From Hetaerina americana (Eukaryota; Arthropoda; Insecta; Odonata; Calopterygidae), in assembly GCA_022747635.1 (NCBI GenBank), contig JAKTNV010000005.1, positions 89,729,469-89,793,468 on the forward strand: DNA of 64,000 nt, written 5' to 3'. Both the position numbers and the translations under genes were made by a program. Below are positions 10,466-22,794 of the stretch, piece after piece. Numbering within the stretch: position 1 is the stretch's first letter; every line of letters begins with the position of its first letter. Below the pieces are notes generated by a model. That model was not told the origin of the DNA. It was given only the letters and a program-made list of their open reading frames with translations, and ran no database searches.

Positions 10466-13450
10466 TTTCAGTGTTAATGCGTGCATTTTTATAAAGAAAG
10501 GGCGTTTTGAAATCATTTTATAGGTCTGTAATCGCATACAAATACTTCAGCATTGATAATTTCTTTTAGTAATCCCAAATATATATTGATAATTATTTAA
10601 ATTATAATTATTATTAAGGTAAATTATTAATCAGAATTCAATCAAATAACTTACATGCCAAGGACACTGTTGAACTCTCTCAGAATCGACTGAAGTGCAC
10701 GCTATTTAACAGTTAATGATATGGTTTTATACGAAAAAAATTCAAATTCAAGCCCTTAAAATGCATTATGGTGATAAACAGAGCGTGGCTACTTTCCGAA
10801 ATTGTTTATGAAAGTTTCATTTCGTTTTCATAGATATACTGGTATTAGTTTGATACTTAATGTATTTTTCAAAAATCTAGTTTAAATTTCTGTTTTATCT
10901 GCATTCAGAAATAAAAAAATGTTTTCCATTGTTTAACAACCCATATTAAAAAGGCAATGAAAGAATTCTTAGTCGATTACATAATATTCCATTATATAAT
11001 CTATGTAATGAGTGCAAACAATATCAACATCGAGTTTAGTTTTTCTCGTCATCTCTTAAGTAGCCACACTCAGTTGGCCACCATGATGTTTTTTAAATGT
11101 TTAAATTTGGAATTGTTTTGTAGAAAACAAAATTATTAAGTTATAAATAGCGTGCAATTTTGTCAATTCCAATAGAGCTCAACGGTGCCCTTGGAATCTA
11201 AATTTTTTTCATTTCTTTCTGATTTATAATTTCCGTTAATTATAAATCTGAATTAATTATAAATCATCCGAATTTCTCTCTTCGATAGTCCCCATTGAAG
11301 ATCGAAATTGAGCTTGGTTAATAACTATAGTTGATTATCCACCATCAAATCTGTGCTATTACGTTCTCAATGAACTTTTTACCTAAAGTTATGATTCATC
11401 GTAACTGCCTTTGTAATTGTGAATTTGTAGGGAAAATTCCCCAAACATTACAGTAGGTTAAACGCAGGTTTTCCATTTAAAGTTAAAAAAATTGATTTTA
11501 CCTCCTTCTCTCTTTACAATCCTGTAATATGATGATCGTTTGCATCCACATACAAAATGAGTCACGGTATTTTTTCAAGACTCCATGGATTAATGGCGAA
11601 TGCTTCCCGAAACCTGCGAATGAAATCTCACTCTATCGGCGCCCCCGTTTGATATTTCACCAAAGATTATTTTGTAAAGAGTTCGTGACATCAGAATTGA
11701 TTCACTGGTATTATGAACAGTCGATGATGGCAGTACTATATCCTCTTGCCCTTCATCCATTTGATTTTCTTCCGTCACCCTCTCTCCTTAACTATGAATC
11801 CGCTTTTAAATATTATAACCACCACTACAATCATCGAATTTCCTCGTCATCACGTATTCTGACAAAATGAAGCCTTTCCTAGCCAAAGAAAAGTAATTTT
11901 ACATAATCCCTGCGTGTATCACGGTTGAATCTAGCACAGCCAACGATACTCCGCCTGTTGACGACACACGTTGCATATTTCTTTGCGTCAATCATATTCA
12001 GAGTAGGAGTGCGTCCAGGGACATTCTGGTGTTTCATTTGAATCAGCTGTTCTCACCAGATTTTTCAATTATTTTTTAACATAGGCAGATATGTACTTCT
12101 TCCAAATATGTTCAAAATCCCCCGCTTTAGGAGAAGGGGGCAGTATTTTTTAAAAGGATACTCTAGCATTTTTTCTGTTATATAGTTAAATAGAAAGAGC
12201 ACGGCAAACAGGTTTTCTAAAGGCATTTTACCGAAATAAATCTGAGATTTTTGACCCTAGCTGGACAATCCTTCAAACCTGTAAACATTCATATGCAGGT
12301 GAACATATAGAACCCCAATTGAATCTTCAATCAGGTAAATACTAACGCTATGAGGGAAACGCAGTTGACATGACATGCATAGTTCCTGAAATTGTTCTAT
12401 AGATATTTTTATGTATCAGGTGAGAAGCTGTTTAAGATACATTTACCATAAACTGAGAGGGATGTTTCTTGGCATTCACTGTAAGTCGGGATTTTGAAAT
12501 TATGAATATTGCAAACGATGTACAGACAAAATCATCAGGGAGTCGAGGTATTTCGATTTCTATTCGATATTTCAATTATCATATCGAGAAAGCTACCATA
12601 CACATTTATTACGGAAGGTGGAAAATGTTAGTTATCAGTACTAAACATTCGTCAATTTTTCCATGTCCATATTTAAGATATGTAGATAAATAGGTTAATA
12701 AAATTAGTTTCCTGGACACTATAAAGCTGTTGTCTCATTCATTATAGGTCCTGGAACTGTCGACAAAGTTGAAAAATATTTTTGCAAACACATCATGTCA
12801 GACTGGCAATATCAATGATTCCACAATAATTGGCTTTGAATTACAGTGCTTACAAGTACGAGTAGTACATGCAATTTAACCAAGCGACATCATGCTAAAA
12901 GTACCCAATTCGGTGAACCACGATAATCTATCCTAGTGCGTTATATTCAAGCACAGAAACGGGAAAAAAGGTATGTCTACTCATTGAGATTGGTCATTAT
13001 TTAATGAAACCACTCTTTTAGAACGAATCGGTCCACAATGTCGTTGGATACTCACGACTGATGTCTTTTTGAGCGAGCAACAGCGCTTATAATCGTAGCA
13101 GTTTGTCATGCCCACCGTTTATCTATAAATTACACCCAAATCGCATAAGTTACATATGTTAGCATTATAACTGTGAGCAATGTATATCGCTAAATTCAAA
13201 GATAAAAATGCTTCCCTTTGACCGAGGCCGTAAATTATTTCGAATAAAATATTTCTAATCAAAATATGTTCGCTTTACTTCGCGATTTTCTGTTTTTTTG
13301 CATCATATCATCTCAAAAGAACTTTGAGGTCATAAATCTTTGATATTTTTATCGCTAAACAATAAAATCGAGATGTCACATCGCGATGCGGTGAGCATAT
13401 CTTTACACCGCGGAAAAATTACTCCGAAACAAATGACGACTGCCATGGGT
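10466..13450. other. Anonymous AT-rich DNA
   Basis: About 3 kb with no recognisable coding region, tRNA or repeat family. It includes small internal repeats such as ATTATAAATC at 11235-11270. Frames up to 113 codons (11529-11870) show no domain signature. Confidence 0.55.
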
Positions 13451-14060
13451 ATAGATTGACTGGAATTAGATTGGAGTGCTTTTCCAATCGCCCTCTCGCG
13501 CTTATTCTCTTTCGCATGAATAACTCGTCAGCCTTATTTCATCCCTTTCTATTATGTTTCATTTCCCGCGCGGTGGAAAAACTCCACTTTTATCCCGGAA
13601 AGCGATTCGATTCCCCTCCCCTTTATCCCTCCCCCTCCCCCGCCGGATAAACGGATCTCTTTTAGCGCAGGCATTCCCTCTTCCTTTCAAAAGAGCAAGA
13701 CGGATTACGGGTTTCTTCATCCTTTTATTTTCCCAGAGCCTCTTGTTTTTATGGTCAGGGGAGCGTCGCATTCCGCTGCCGATTCCCGCCCATCTCGCCC
13801 CTCATGCATTCGGCGATCATCCCGCCGCGAGGGGCGACGAGCCATCCCGCCCTCCTGCTTTATTCCCGGAATTTGATCGACATGTGATTTCCATTGATAA
13901 AGGAATCATGGAGGGTGGGGGCGATAGAGAGAGCATTTACGGGAGCCGGACATAAAATTCTGCGTGCGCCGCCGGTTATGAGGTTTTTACGTGCACTAAA
14001 TTTCAAATAGAATCCTTCTCTCCTCTACTCAACTTCCCTCGGCCCCTCCCTCACTAAAAA
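13451..14060. other. Moderately GC-rich stretch, no gene recognised
   Basis: GC content rises and several frames overlap on both strands (longest about 130 codons), but none shows a known domain, a signal peptide or splice-flanked exon features that can be defended. Confidence 0.5.
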
Positions 14061-14756
14061 TTAGGCGATAGCGTGTTTTATTTTTAATGTCGGGCGTTAA
14101 AAATCGTGATACTACCCCTTACATGGTAGTTTTGTCAATCAATTGAAGAGATGCTTATCGAACTAAGCGAAATGGCGCTCTTAAAAAAAAAGAAAACATG
14201 GGATATCACGGAAATGGTCGGAAGAATAAATTTTAATTCACATTTATCTCTCTGCATTATCTATGGAGATATCTCAATGAGGATAAATAGTTATCTAACT
14301 ACTTGAATACTGATAAATTGACTATTTGTATAATGTCGGTTTAGGAGTTGTCATTATGATGTGTGGTCTAGGTCTTTTTGTTAGAAGCTATCATTTTGTT
14401 TGAAATGCTTAAAATTTGCAAAACGATAGATTTGCAATCAAAATAAAATATTCATCCTGTTTTATGTTTTAACTGCGTAACAATCTCTCCAAAATAGCTA
14501 TCGTTTGTTCAAGTCCCATTACTGTGCCTAAATTGAGTTTCATGCTTTGGCTGGCTCACCAGTTATGTTCTCCGTTTGTGGGCATGCGCATTTGTCGCAT
14601 TGTATCAGTCGTAGGTGTGAGTAGGCTTGGAAAGTTGACCATAATTAAAATAATCCTTTTCCTGCATTTAATAAATACCTTCACGCCGAGCTTGAATTTC
14701 CATGACCTTCCTCATATTGGTGCGAGGAGAGAACTTTCTCCGTTCCAAAGCTTACG
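14061..14756. other. Anonymous DNA
   Basis: AT-rich, no recognisable feature. Confidence 0.55.
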
Positions 14757-14823
14757 AAATGCGCATTAGTGGATGACTCCTTTAAAAGTTACTCTTCCCG
14801 CATCTCCCGCAGTTTCTTTGGAA
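14757..14823 (+). mobile_element. SINE-B2 3' fragment
   Basis: TGCGCATTAGTGGATGACTCC through GCATCTCCCGCAGTTTCTTTGGA matches the 3' part of the SINE-B2 copies at 28.77-28.83 kb and 63.64-63.70 kb. The head and palindromic part are absent, as expected for a 5'-truncated insertion. Confidence 0.75.
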
Positions 14824-15660
14824 TTCGTAAAAAGTAGTTGTTTGCCTCATCCGAGATAATAGGCACGCATTGGTGGGTCTGGAGTCGGGGGAGCATGCGT
14901 GGGTCCGTGTCCCCGGAATCGCATCGAATTCCACCGACGACGACGCATGCCCTCCGACGTCCTCTCGCGAAGAGACGTCCCGCCCGAGAGCTCCGAGTTC
15001 CGGGAGTGGGGAGGAGAGGGTGGTGGCGTGCGTCCGCACGCGTCCCCCTCCCCCCGCCGGGGAGCAGGAGGGGAGGAAGACGGCGTCAACGAGAGCACGA
15101 ATACCGCCATACCCTGCCTCCGGACTGCGCACTCGGCAAGCGCCATCCACCGAGACAGAACAGAGAACACGTCCCCGCCCCCACTCCCGCAAGGCAAGGG
15201 CCTTCACGGAACCATCATCGTCGTCTGCCCCCCCCATCAACTCTCCTACCCCCCCTCTCCCTGGCAATATTCATCGCACCATCTCTCCAAGCCCTCCCCC
15301 TCTGAACTGCTACTGCCCCCTCCCACCCCCTCGCCCGAACAACACCCCTCAATCCTTCCCTCCAAACTCTCCCCCGTCCTTCCCCGACACCCTCCTCGGC
15401 CCCTCCTCCGCCCAATGGGCACCAAAAACCCCCTCCCTCCCTCGTCCGAACCCTTCCCGAACCATCCAACCCAATTGGTTTTGGGGGAGCAATGCGTATA
15501 TTGGAAAAAAGGGTCCACGAGTCGCTCCCTCTCAGGGACACCACATTTTCGGTTTTCACCCTGGTGCCGGTTTCCCCTCTTACCCTTGCTCGTGTCGCTT
15601 GCCTAAAAGACTCCTTCCTACCACACATCATTGCAGCGCGCAGGCGAGTATATATATGAC
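14824..15660. other. GC- and CpG-rich island
   Basis: One of the most GC-rich parts of the window, with many CpG dinucleotides at 14880-15200 and C-rich tracts to 15480. Three overlapping frames of 155-268 codons on the plus strand, and others on the minus strand, are Pro/Ser/Arg-rich without domains. A regulatory CpG island of an unseen gene is possible but not shown. Confidence 0.5.
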
Positions 15661-16514
15661 TGTTGAATACTGTTAAGGTTGCTTAAACATTTAAATTGTA
15701 TAATTATTTGCCCAAGTTTTCTCTTCGATGAGGGCTCATTTGAAAGTTTCTGTGGAGGGCGTTTTTTTTGCTCACATTTCGTCGAGAGCGTTGAAATTAA
15801 TGTTAAGTAATTGTTTTGCTTAACTCTGAGAATACCTGTATTTTGGAAGAATTATTTATCCGCGTTCATGGAGAAGCATGCTATGCCTCACTATGCGTAT
15901 ATTAATCTTACCATAAAATGACCAACAAATCAACAACGGTAGAATAAATCTTAGTGGCACATACTCTCGGAATAAAGTGTCCCGAAATGTTCATTGACTG
16001 CCCGAACGGGCAAGTGTAAACCGTCCCGGGGAGTGAAAGCTCACTTTTACCGGTCATTGTACATAAGAATTGCATGGAATTGAAGAAAGAAACATGGCTT
16101 TACTAGTCCTAACCAATGATCTAATGCTGGAATGATGAAATACGAACACTGTACACTTTACTTCCCAGCAAATGAAAATTCAACAATCACATTGCAGGAA
16201 ATCTGAATGATCCTATGGAGGTAAATTTAAAATTATTAGCCGCAACGCTCCTTAATTCAATAAGAAACTTTATGCGACCAACCAAAACCATTTTTTTTTA
16301 ATTTTTCATTTTATAGTAGAACGTAAATGCGTAAAAACCTACGTTTAAAAACTATAGTATGATTTTTCTTTTAGAAAAAATGTTTGACGGTGAGGAGCAT
16401 AAAAACGTCTGGTGCCTATAGAAAGGCTTTATATTTAAATTCGGTTGTAATAATTGTAGGTGCGTGAGTAGAAGTCCTTCATCTTGTACACTAATTAGCA
16501 TTTCAATGTAAAAG

Positions 16515-16517
<3 letters not shown>
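15661..16517. other. Anonymous AT-rich DNA
   Basis: No recognisable feature. Confidence 0.55.

Positions 16518-16575
<58 letters not shown>
16518..16575. repeat. (TA)n at the PLE-D terminus
   Basis: A pure TA repeat directly abuts the extreme end of the PLE-D element (AACACTTTTTGAAATTCTCACGG on the plus strand). Confidence 0.9.
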
Positions 16576-16576
<1 letters not shown>

Positions 16577-17665
16577 CACTTTTTGAAATTCTCACGGATG
16601 TGAATAATAATGTATAACACTTAGCACTAGTGGACACAGACAAAAACACAGAAACACAAAAAAAGAGACTCACTATTTTTCGAATTTTCGGTGGTCGTTG
16701 CCACCTTTATCAAGGAAGAGAGGGACAGAACTGAAGGGAATACGAGGGCTGGAGCGATGGATGGAAGGGGAAGGTGGGGAGGGAATTCCGAAGGGACGGG
16801 TATGGAGGGGCAGCGTTAGAAGGGTGGGGAAAATGTAGAAGGTGATGGGGGTGGAAGGGGGATGAAAATATAATTACAGCAGGGTAATTAGTGCCTAATA
16901 TTAATTCCTGGCCAGTTCCAGGACTCCAAAAGCCAGATGAAGGATTGCTCTAGTGTTTTCAGTTTCAGAGGAGGATCAGAGGGTGGGAGGGATGCTATGA
17001 TGGATACACTATAGCATTTATCAAAGGGAGTGTTGTGTTCGGAGGAGTGTTTGGGGATAGGGAGCATGTCAATTAAGGAAGAGTTTTTGCATGAGGCTCG
17101 GTGGTTGTTGATTCTGATATTGAGGGGTGTGGTGGTTTGCCCAATATAATAGGCAGGGCAAAGTTGGCACTTCAGAAGGTACACTACATTTCTAGAAGTG
17201 CAAGTAGAGGAGGGAATTGGTGGGAGAGAGTTAAAAAGCGGGTGGGAGAGGGATGGGATTTTGGTTTTGAAAATAGGGCATGTTTTACATCTGGGTTTAT
17301 TGCATGGCGTTGGAGTGGTTTTAGGACGGGTTGGGGATTTAAGGAGTGGATTTGTTGATTTGAGGAGATCGGGTAGGTTGGCGGGGCGTTTGAAAGTAAC
17401 TGAGGGGCATTTGGGAAAAAGGTTGGCGGTGGCATTATGATTTTTTAGGATAGGGTAGAGGTCTTTCAGGATTGATCGTATAGATTCTAAGCCCGGGAAG
17501 TATGTTGTGCAAATTGAGAGAGGGTGGGGTTCCGCGGTGGAGGAAGGTTTGGGAGTGTACGTATGTTTTCGGATTCTTTTGTTCAGGAGGGATTCGGGAT
17601 AACCTCTTTTGAGGAGGGAAGAGTGTAGACTTGAAAGTAAATAATCAAGGAAACGTCAACTAGGT
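16576..17665 (-). pseudogene. PLE-D, C-terminal half (RT tail, zinc-type linker, GIY-YIG nuclease) plus 3' end
   Basis: Minus-strand reading from about 17660: KDIHIPS, one in-frame stop, then RFLDYLLSSLHSSLLKRGYP, CTTYFPG, PSVTFKRPANLPDLLKSTNP, a cysteine cluster CNKPRCKTCPIF, and the GIY-YIG-type core VVYLLKCQLCPAYYIGQ with the catalytic-arginine helix PLNIRINNHRASC, ending at 16888. This is the C-terminal part of a Penelope-like retrotransposon, in which the nuclease nicks the target that primes reverse transcription. The catalytic RT core is missing (5' truncation). Apart from the one stop the ~250 codons are open. The 3' UTR carries TTGATAA (16707-16713), a 5-bp hairpin and GAAA (16686-16689). 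Confidence 0.85.
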
Positions 17666-17761
17666 ATGTGAATGTCCTTTCTGTGTTTCTGTGTATACTA
17701 TATATTATTTAATCAAAGTATCTATATATTTGTGTCGTCGCTGAAGAGCGTTTCTCTTCGA

Positions 17762-17834
17762 AGATATATATATATATATGTATATATATATATGTATATA
17801 TATATATTTATATATATATATTTATATATATATA

Positions 17835-17909
<75 letters not shown>

Positions 17910-17942
17910 GTATATATATATTTATATATATATATATATATA
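17762..17942. repeat. Long (TA)n with TGTA/TTTA interruptions
   Basis: About 180 bp of TA repeat. The sequence just before it (GAAGAGCGTTTCTCTTCGAAG) is closely similar to a stretch ending at 54010 that also abuts TA/AAAT repeats, so a shared repeat-family end lies at both places. Confidence 0.85.
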
Positions 17943-19699
17943 AATTTAGTTGAGAGATGGGACTCTATGGGTTAATGCGGATTGTCAGTTGGCAGGCTTG
18001 TTGGCATCGTTTGGGAGCGGTATAAAGGGAGTGGGGGTTGGGCGAGATAAAGAGAGAGACTGCGGGCGGGGTTATCTTCCGCTCCCCTTCTTCATTCCCT
18101 TTGGCTTTATTCGAGCCATTTCCCTCCCCTTGCACCCCTCACCCACACTCCCCACACTCCTTCCTTCTCGCCTTTATTTTTTGAGTGGCCGGCACACACC
18201 GCGGGGACGTCGCTCGCGCCGCTTAAGCGACCGCAAAGAGCATGAATGCCCCCGATTCGTGCGGTTTAGGGAGCCCCGGGAAAAAATCATGGATCGGCCA
18301 AAGAATTTCTTTTAGCATCGGAAAGTTTATCCGTGTGAAGGTGAATATAACCTCCTCCTGGTTACTGCTTGATTGGGCTATAAATATTAAATATCAGAGC
18401 ATAGTGTTAGCATGAAAACAAAAAAAATTAAGCGGTCAACTAATTGATTTTAAATGAATATTAGTTGAAACGCCAACCTGAGCGGCCTTCGCGGCTCTTT
18501 TGTATTTGTAAGGCATAAATGAGGAATAGAGAGATAGATAGAGGTATTTCTCTGGGCAAAGTTGAGACCTATTAGTCCCTTCTTTCATTTAACTCATTCT
18601 TCCATTCAATCCAGGAATGAGCGCACGTATAGAAACATTCGCAGATAAAACGTGTGTAGGGGGAATGATGTTGAAGAAGCTAAACCTTTGTATTGCTAAA
18701 AGTGATGTCATTAATATCAAATAAAACTAGTTAATGTCCTCCTTATTACTAACAGCTCCTCTCGTATGCGTAGAAAAGTAGATCTCACTTAGGTTCCTTA
18801 GTACAGGTGCCTGTACATGTACCTTTAGTAAACATGATTTAAATCATTAGAAGTACTATTTTAAAAATATGTGGTGTGACTAAAAATTAAGTAAAACTCA
18901 ATTTTGGATATTATATACTAAGTGTATAATCAATCCCTGCCACACACCTTAGCGGCGGATTTTAGGGTAACGTGTATAAGGAGAAATAACATTATCACTC
19001 TTTGAATGGCCTTAAGTTTTGTTTTTCAACTTGGTCTTCCATTTAACTCTCTTTCTCAGTTCCTCATTGGAGGTGACTTCCAAGCGTCTGTCTCTCCGCA
19101 ATCTACCCGTGGTTGATCGTGGATGCCACCTTCCGCGTCACTCTTCCCCTCTCTTTCCTCCCTCCCGCCCAAGCATCCAGAACTCACGGCCTCGCATCCA
19201 ACTCTCCTCCTCTCCCTCCCACTCATCCCTCTCCTCATCCACGTTTCCGATCCTCTCCCCCCCTAAGCCTCCTCCCTTCCTTCCGCGCCCCATTCTTCTC
19301 TTGCGTGTCAGTTGTCCACCCTCTTCCCCGTCACTTTAATCGCCGCAGTGTACATTTTCCGGAGTTGCCCTTTCCATTCGCCCTTCCAACGCACCCTAAC
19401 GACTTCTCCGCACCTCTCAAATAAAATTGTGTCTTCTTTCAGCTACTCTGTCCGGCCTTCGGTCCGTTCGCAGGCAGGAGTTACATAAGTAGCTTGGGTA
19501 GTTTTCCTACCAAATCATGCAAAAACCAAGGACGCCTACTGGCACATAAAAGGTTGATAGAGTTTTCTTCTCTTTCCGTCTGTTATTATACTATAATGGG
19601 ATAAAGAAATTGTAAGTGGGAGGCAATATAATGTCAAAAACAGTTGAGTAATTAAAAAAGTACGATCATAATTGAGATAAACAGACTAGCTGGAGGGGA
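17943..19699. other. Anonymous DNA with two GC-rich patches
   Basis: 18020-18300 and 19080-19340 are C/T- or CpG-rich. The remainder is AT-rich. No gene or repeat was recognised. Confidence 0.55.
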
Positions 19700-20116
19700 G
19701 GGAGGGAAATACCTTGATGTGCTGGAAAGACTCCGAAGGTAGGGCATCAGGACGAGAAAAGACGTCTCCGCTACCTGGCAACTCCATCACGACAACGCGC
19801 TACGAGTCCACGAGTTCCTGGTCAAACACCAGGTGTCAACGCTGCCCCACCCCCCTATAGTTCTGATGTCACCCCAACAGACTTCTTTTTGTTCTCTCGG
19901 ATTAAGGCAGCCCTGAAATGAACCCCTTTTTTATTCCATAGAAGAGATCCAACCAGCCGTGACGAAGACCTTGCGAGAGGTCCCCGGAGACGTCTTACAG
20001 GGCGCGTACCGGTCGTGGAAGAGTCGCTAGAAAAAATGTGTAGAGGCCCGAGGACAGTACTTTGAAGAATTTGAAGTGTTTGTGCAAATCTGTTCAATAA
20101 ATTACTTAAAAAAATA
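19700..20116 (+). pseudogene. Mariner transposase C-terminal relic
   Basis: Plus-strand pieces read KYLDVLERLR, then WQLHHDNALRVHEFLVKHQ, LPHPPYSSDVTPTDFFLFS, RIKAALK and, after a frameshift, IEEIQPAVTKTLREV and a tail ending near 20116. This is the second and third catalytic segment of a mariner transposase (HHDN and the DFFLF region), where the acidic residues bind metal for strand transfer. The frame is broken by indels and there are no recognisable terminal repeats. It is an old fragment lying just outside the PLE-A dimer. Confidence 0.8.
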
Positions 20117-20248
20117 AAAGCATTACTTTTGGCACGCTTCCTATATAAAGGTTTCAAAAACAAAATCACGTGTTTCAAATGATGAATTTGTGCCACAAAA
20201 AAGAAAGAAGCGTAGAAGGATAGAGTAGGACAGATGGATTTAGTGAAA

Positions 20249-20261
20249 CGATCAGAATTAT
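20249..20261. repeat. Left target-site duplication of the PLE-A dimer
   Basis: CGATCAGAATTAT here is repeated exactly at 25053-25065. The two copies bracket the whole inverted dimer, showing that it entered as one insertion. Confidence 0.85.
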
Positions 20262-20340
20262 GTTCGTTCGAAGGTTTCCGCGGCGATGAGTAGGTGATTT
20301 CCACATTTTTCGGGCTGCGTCCGCGTATGTCGTTTAAAAG

Positions 20341-20378
20341 TACAACAGTTTCGCCAGCTATCCTGCTGGCGTCCTCAG
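20341..20378 (-). ncRNA. Hammerhead-like motif, left arm
   Basis: Mirror copy of the motif at 24968-25005: CTGAGGA, one C, a 6-bp stem (GCCAGC/GCTGGC), GAAA, then a two-pair mini-stem AC-TGTT-GT followed by A. It has the order and near-consensus core of a minimal type I hammerhead, with one base more than consensus before stem II. Activity is unproven. Confidence 0.55.
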
Positions 20379-20457
20379 GTCAAGGATGAAAAGAAGCTTG
20401 TTGTCCCGTCTTATATAGGAAAAATCCGGCGCCAATACCGGGAAATTTCTTGGCCAA

Positions 20458-22794
20458 TCAGGGAACGTCCTCATATTTGCGCGGGATTATTCGTTTCCAC
20501 GCACTGTGGAGTGGATATCCATCCTCTCTGTTAAAATTTTTTGGCCTTTTAACGATTTCAATGGCCTCTCTGATTATTCTCTGGAAGTATTTTCCTTCTT
20601 TCGCTATTATTTTAGCGTCGTCGAAGAGAATAGAGTGTCCAGGTTCACTCCAGGCGTGCTCAGCGATGGCCGATGCTCTAAACTGTTTGGCCTTGGTTGC
20701 CCTCTGGTGTTCACTCATGCGTGTTTTCAGCGCTCTGCACGTTTCACCGATGTACCATTTGCCACAGGAGCATGGCACTTGGTACACGCCTTCTGATATT
20801 AACGGTGAAATTCCATCCTTGGGTCCGGGTAGGGTGTCAGCTATCTTGGTGACGCAGTTGAATCTGGTCACCACATCATGTTTCCTTAAAGCCCTCGCGA
20901 TTCTTTCCGAAGTCCCTGCGATGAAGGGGATGGTGACGTAAGCCTTCGGACGTGGTCTGGAGTCTTCCTCTCTGTCAGGAACAGCGGTGGTTTGTCTCTT
21001 CTTTTCTTCCTTCTCGGCCCTTTTTTGGATCATATGAGCGCTGTATCCATTCCTTTGCAGGGCATTTGTCAAGTGTTTCTTCTCGTTGGCAATAGAATCG
21101 GAGTCACATATTTTATATGCTCGGTTGACAAGTGTGTCTACCAGTGAGGTCTTCTGACTGGGATGGTGGTGCGATGCAGCATTAAGGTAGCGTTCGGTGT
21201 GAGTAGGCTTCCTGTATACTCTGTGTCCAAGCCTCCCATTCCCTGTATTTCTCTTCACCATGACGTCCAAGAAGGGCAGTTGATGATCCTTTTCCACCTC
21301 CATAGTGAAGTGGATGGCTTGATGCTGTGAGTTCAGATGTTTCAGGAACTTTTTTAATTCTTCCTCTCCGTGTGACCAAATGACAAAAGTGTCGTCGACA
21401 TATCTTAGCCACAGTGAGGGCCGCTTGTCGCAGGATTCCAGTGCTTTCTTTTCGAAGCTCTCCATGTAGAGGTTGGCCACAACCGGGGAGAGGGGTGAGC
21501 CCATCGCAGCTCCTTCCATCTGCTCGTAATGGTCACCATTCCATAGGAAGAAGGAATTGCGGAGGCAATGCTCCACCAATCCTGGAAAGTCCTTAGGGAT
21601 TCCGCGGGAGGTGAGTTCCTTGATGATATTCAGCGATTCCTCAATAGGGACGCTGGTGAAAAGCGATTCAACATCGAAGCTGACCATGAGATCGTTGTCG
21701 TGGATGGTGATGTTTCTTATTACGTCAATGAAATGCGTCGAGTTTTTTACGAAGCTGGGTGTCTGTCCGACGTGGTCCTGCAGAGACCGCGCCAAGTACT
21801 TGGCGAGTTGGTAAGTCGGAGCGTCAATCTGGCTCACAATCGGTCGGAGAGGTACATCCTTCTTGTGAATTTTGGGCAGGCCGTACAGTCTCGGTGGTTT
21901 CGGTGCAGTCGGAAGCAGGCGTCGTTGCTCTTCTTTTGGAATAAGCGATCGTTTAATGATAGCCCTTGTGCTTCTCTCCGTCTTGGCAGTCGGATCGCTT
22001 TTCAATTTCCTATAAGTCGGACTGCTGAGGATGAGCGATATTTTCCCTTCGTAATCCTCTCTATTTATCAGGACTGTTGCGTTGCCTTTGTCAGCTGGTA
22101 AAATGATTATACTCTCGTTGTCCCTTAGCTCCTTCAGTGCTCTCCTTTCTTTGCCGATGGTGTTTGATCTTGGTGGTTTTGCGCCATGGAGGATACGTGC
22201 GACATCTTCTCGGATTTCGTCGGCGGCCGCCTTCGGAAGTCTCCGGATCGATGACTCTACCTCCGCGATGATCTTCTCAAGTGGTATCGTCCTTGGGGTC
22301 AAAGCGAAGTTCAGACCCTTAGATAAGACTGCGAGGGTGGCTTCATCTAAATGAAGGTCCGTCAAGTTCACAACCGATTGGCCATTGTCAGCCCCATTAA
22401 TCGAGGTCAGTGGATGCTGCTTACAATGAAGTTTGTTGAATTTGTTGACTTGCTTTTCCCGCGTCGCCATTAGACTGGCTCGGGAAGAGTCGTACGTAAT
22501 CCGCTCGGTTGTGTCCCAATCGTCAGCTTGTAGGGTGGCAGCCAGCTCCAAATGAATATAGTACAATTCTTCGGAGAGGCGGTCGAGGTTCCAACGTTTA
22601 TCGTGAATTCTCTCTCTCAGAAGGTCTTCGCTGCAGCGGCGGAGGATCTTCTTAGCCTTGGGTGTGTTCAGGTGGTGTTTGACTTCTACGCAGGTAGGAA
22701 TCGTCTCCGTGTCTCTGCATCGTTGAAGGAAGAGAGAATTCACGATAAACGTTGGAACCTCGACCGCCTCTCCGAAGAATTGTACTATATTCAT
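20458..22794 (-). CDS. PLE-A reverse transcriptase / GIY-YIG endonuclease (left arm)
   Basis: A 778-residue open frame. RT signatures run from ADKGNATVLI (~235) and RLYGLPKIHKK (~305) through motif A SFDVESLFTSVP (~371), motif B GAAMGSPLSPVVANLYMESF (~426) to motif C LRYVDD (~462). The C-terminal nuclease begins at GVYQVPCSCGKWYIGE (~670), followed by LKTRMSEHQR with the expected catalytic arginine. In PLEs these domains nick DNA and copy the element RNA onto it. The first ~20 residues are antisense to the opposite arm, so this start is an accident of the palindrome. The next ~40 residues, through SEDLLR, come from the spacer and look like genuine upstream coding sequence. The true N-terminus is therefore missing. 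No stop or frameshift is seen. Confidence 0.9.
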   Translation of the reverse strand: MNIVQFFGEAVEVPTFIVNSLFLQRCRDTETIPTCVEVKHHLNTPKAKKILRRCSEDLLRERIHDKRWNLDRLSEELYYIHLELAATLQADDWDTTERITYDSSRASLMATREKQVNKFNKLHCKQHPLTSINGADNGQSVVNLTDLHLDEATLAVLSKGLNFALTPRTIPLEKIIAEVESSIRRLPKAAADEIREDVARILHGAKPPRSNTIGKERRALKELRDNESIIILPADKGNATVLINREDYEGKISLILSSPTYRKLKSDPTAKTERSTRAIIKRSLIPKEEQRRLLPTAPKPPRLYGLPKIHKKDVPLRPIVSQIDAPTYQLAKYLARSLQDHVGQTPSFVKNSTHFIDVIRNITIHDNDLMVSFDVESLFTSVPIEESLNIIKELTSRGIPKDFPGLVEHCLRNSFFLWNGDHYEQMEGAAMGSPLSPVVANLYMESFEKKALESCDKRPSLWLRYVDDTFVIWSHGEEELKKFLKHLNSQHQAIHFTMEVEKDHQLPFLDVMVKRNTGNGRLGHRVYRKPTHTERYLNAASHHHPSQKTSLVDTLVNRAYKICDSDSIANEKKHLTNALQRNGYSAHMIQKRAEKEEKKRQTTAVPDREEDSRPRPKAYVTIPFIAGTSERIARALRKHDVVTRFNCVTKIADTLPGPKDGISPLISEGVYQVPCSCGKWYIGETCRALKTRMSEHQRATKAKQFRASAIAEHAWSEPGHSILFDDAKIIAKEGKYFQRIIREAIEIVKRPKNFNREDGYPLHSAWKRIIPRKYEDVP

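Noticed and set aside
14870..15676. 268-codon and overlapping frames in a GC-rich island
   Set aside because: Pro/Ser/Arg-rich low-complexity composition, several equally long overlapping frames on both strands, and no domain or splice support. GC-rich DNA has few stop codons by chance.
20450..20941. Frames antisense to PLE-A (163, 177 and 96 codons and their mirror copies)
   Set aside because: They are mirrored exactly in both arms and lie opposite the RT/GIY-YIG frame, so they are shadows of the real coding sequence.
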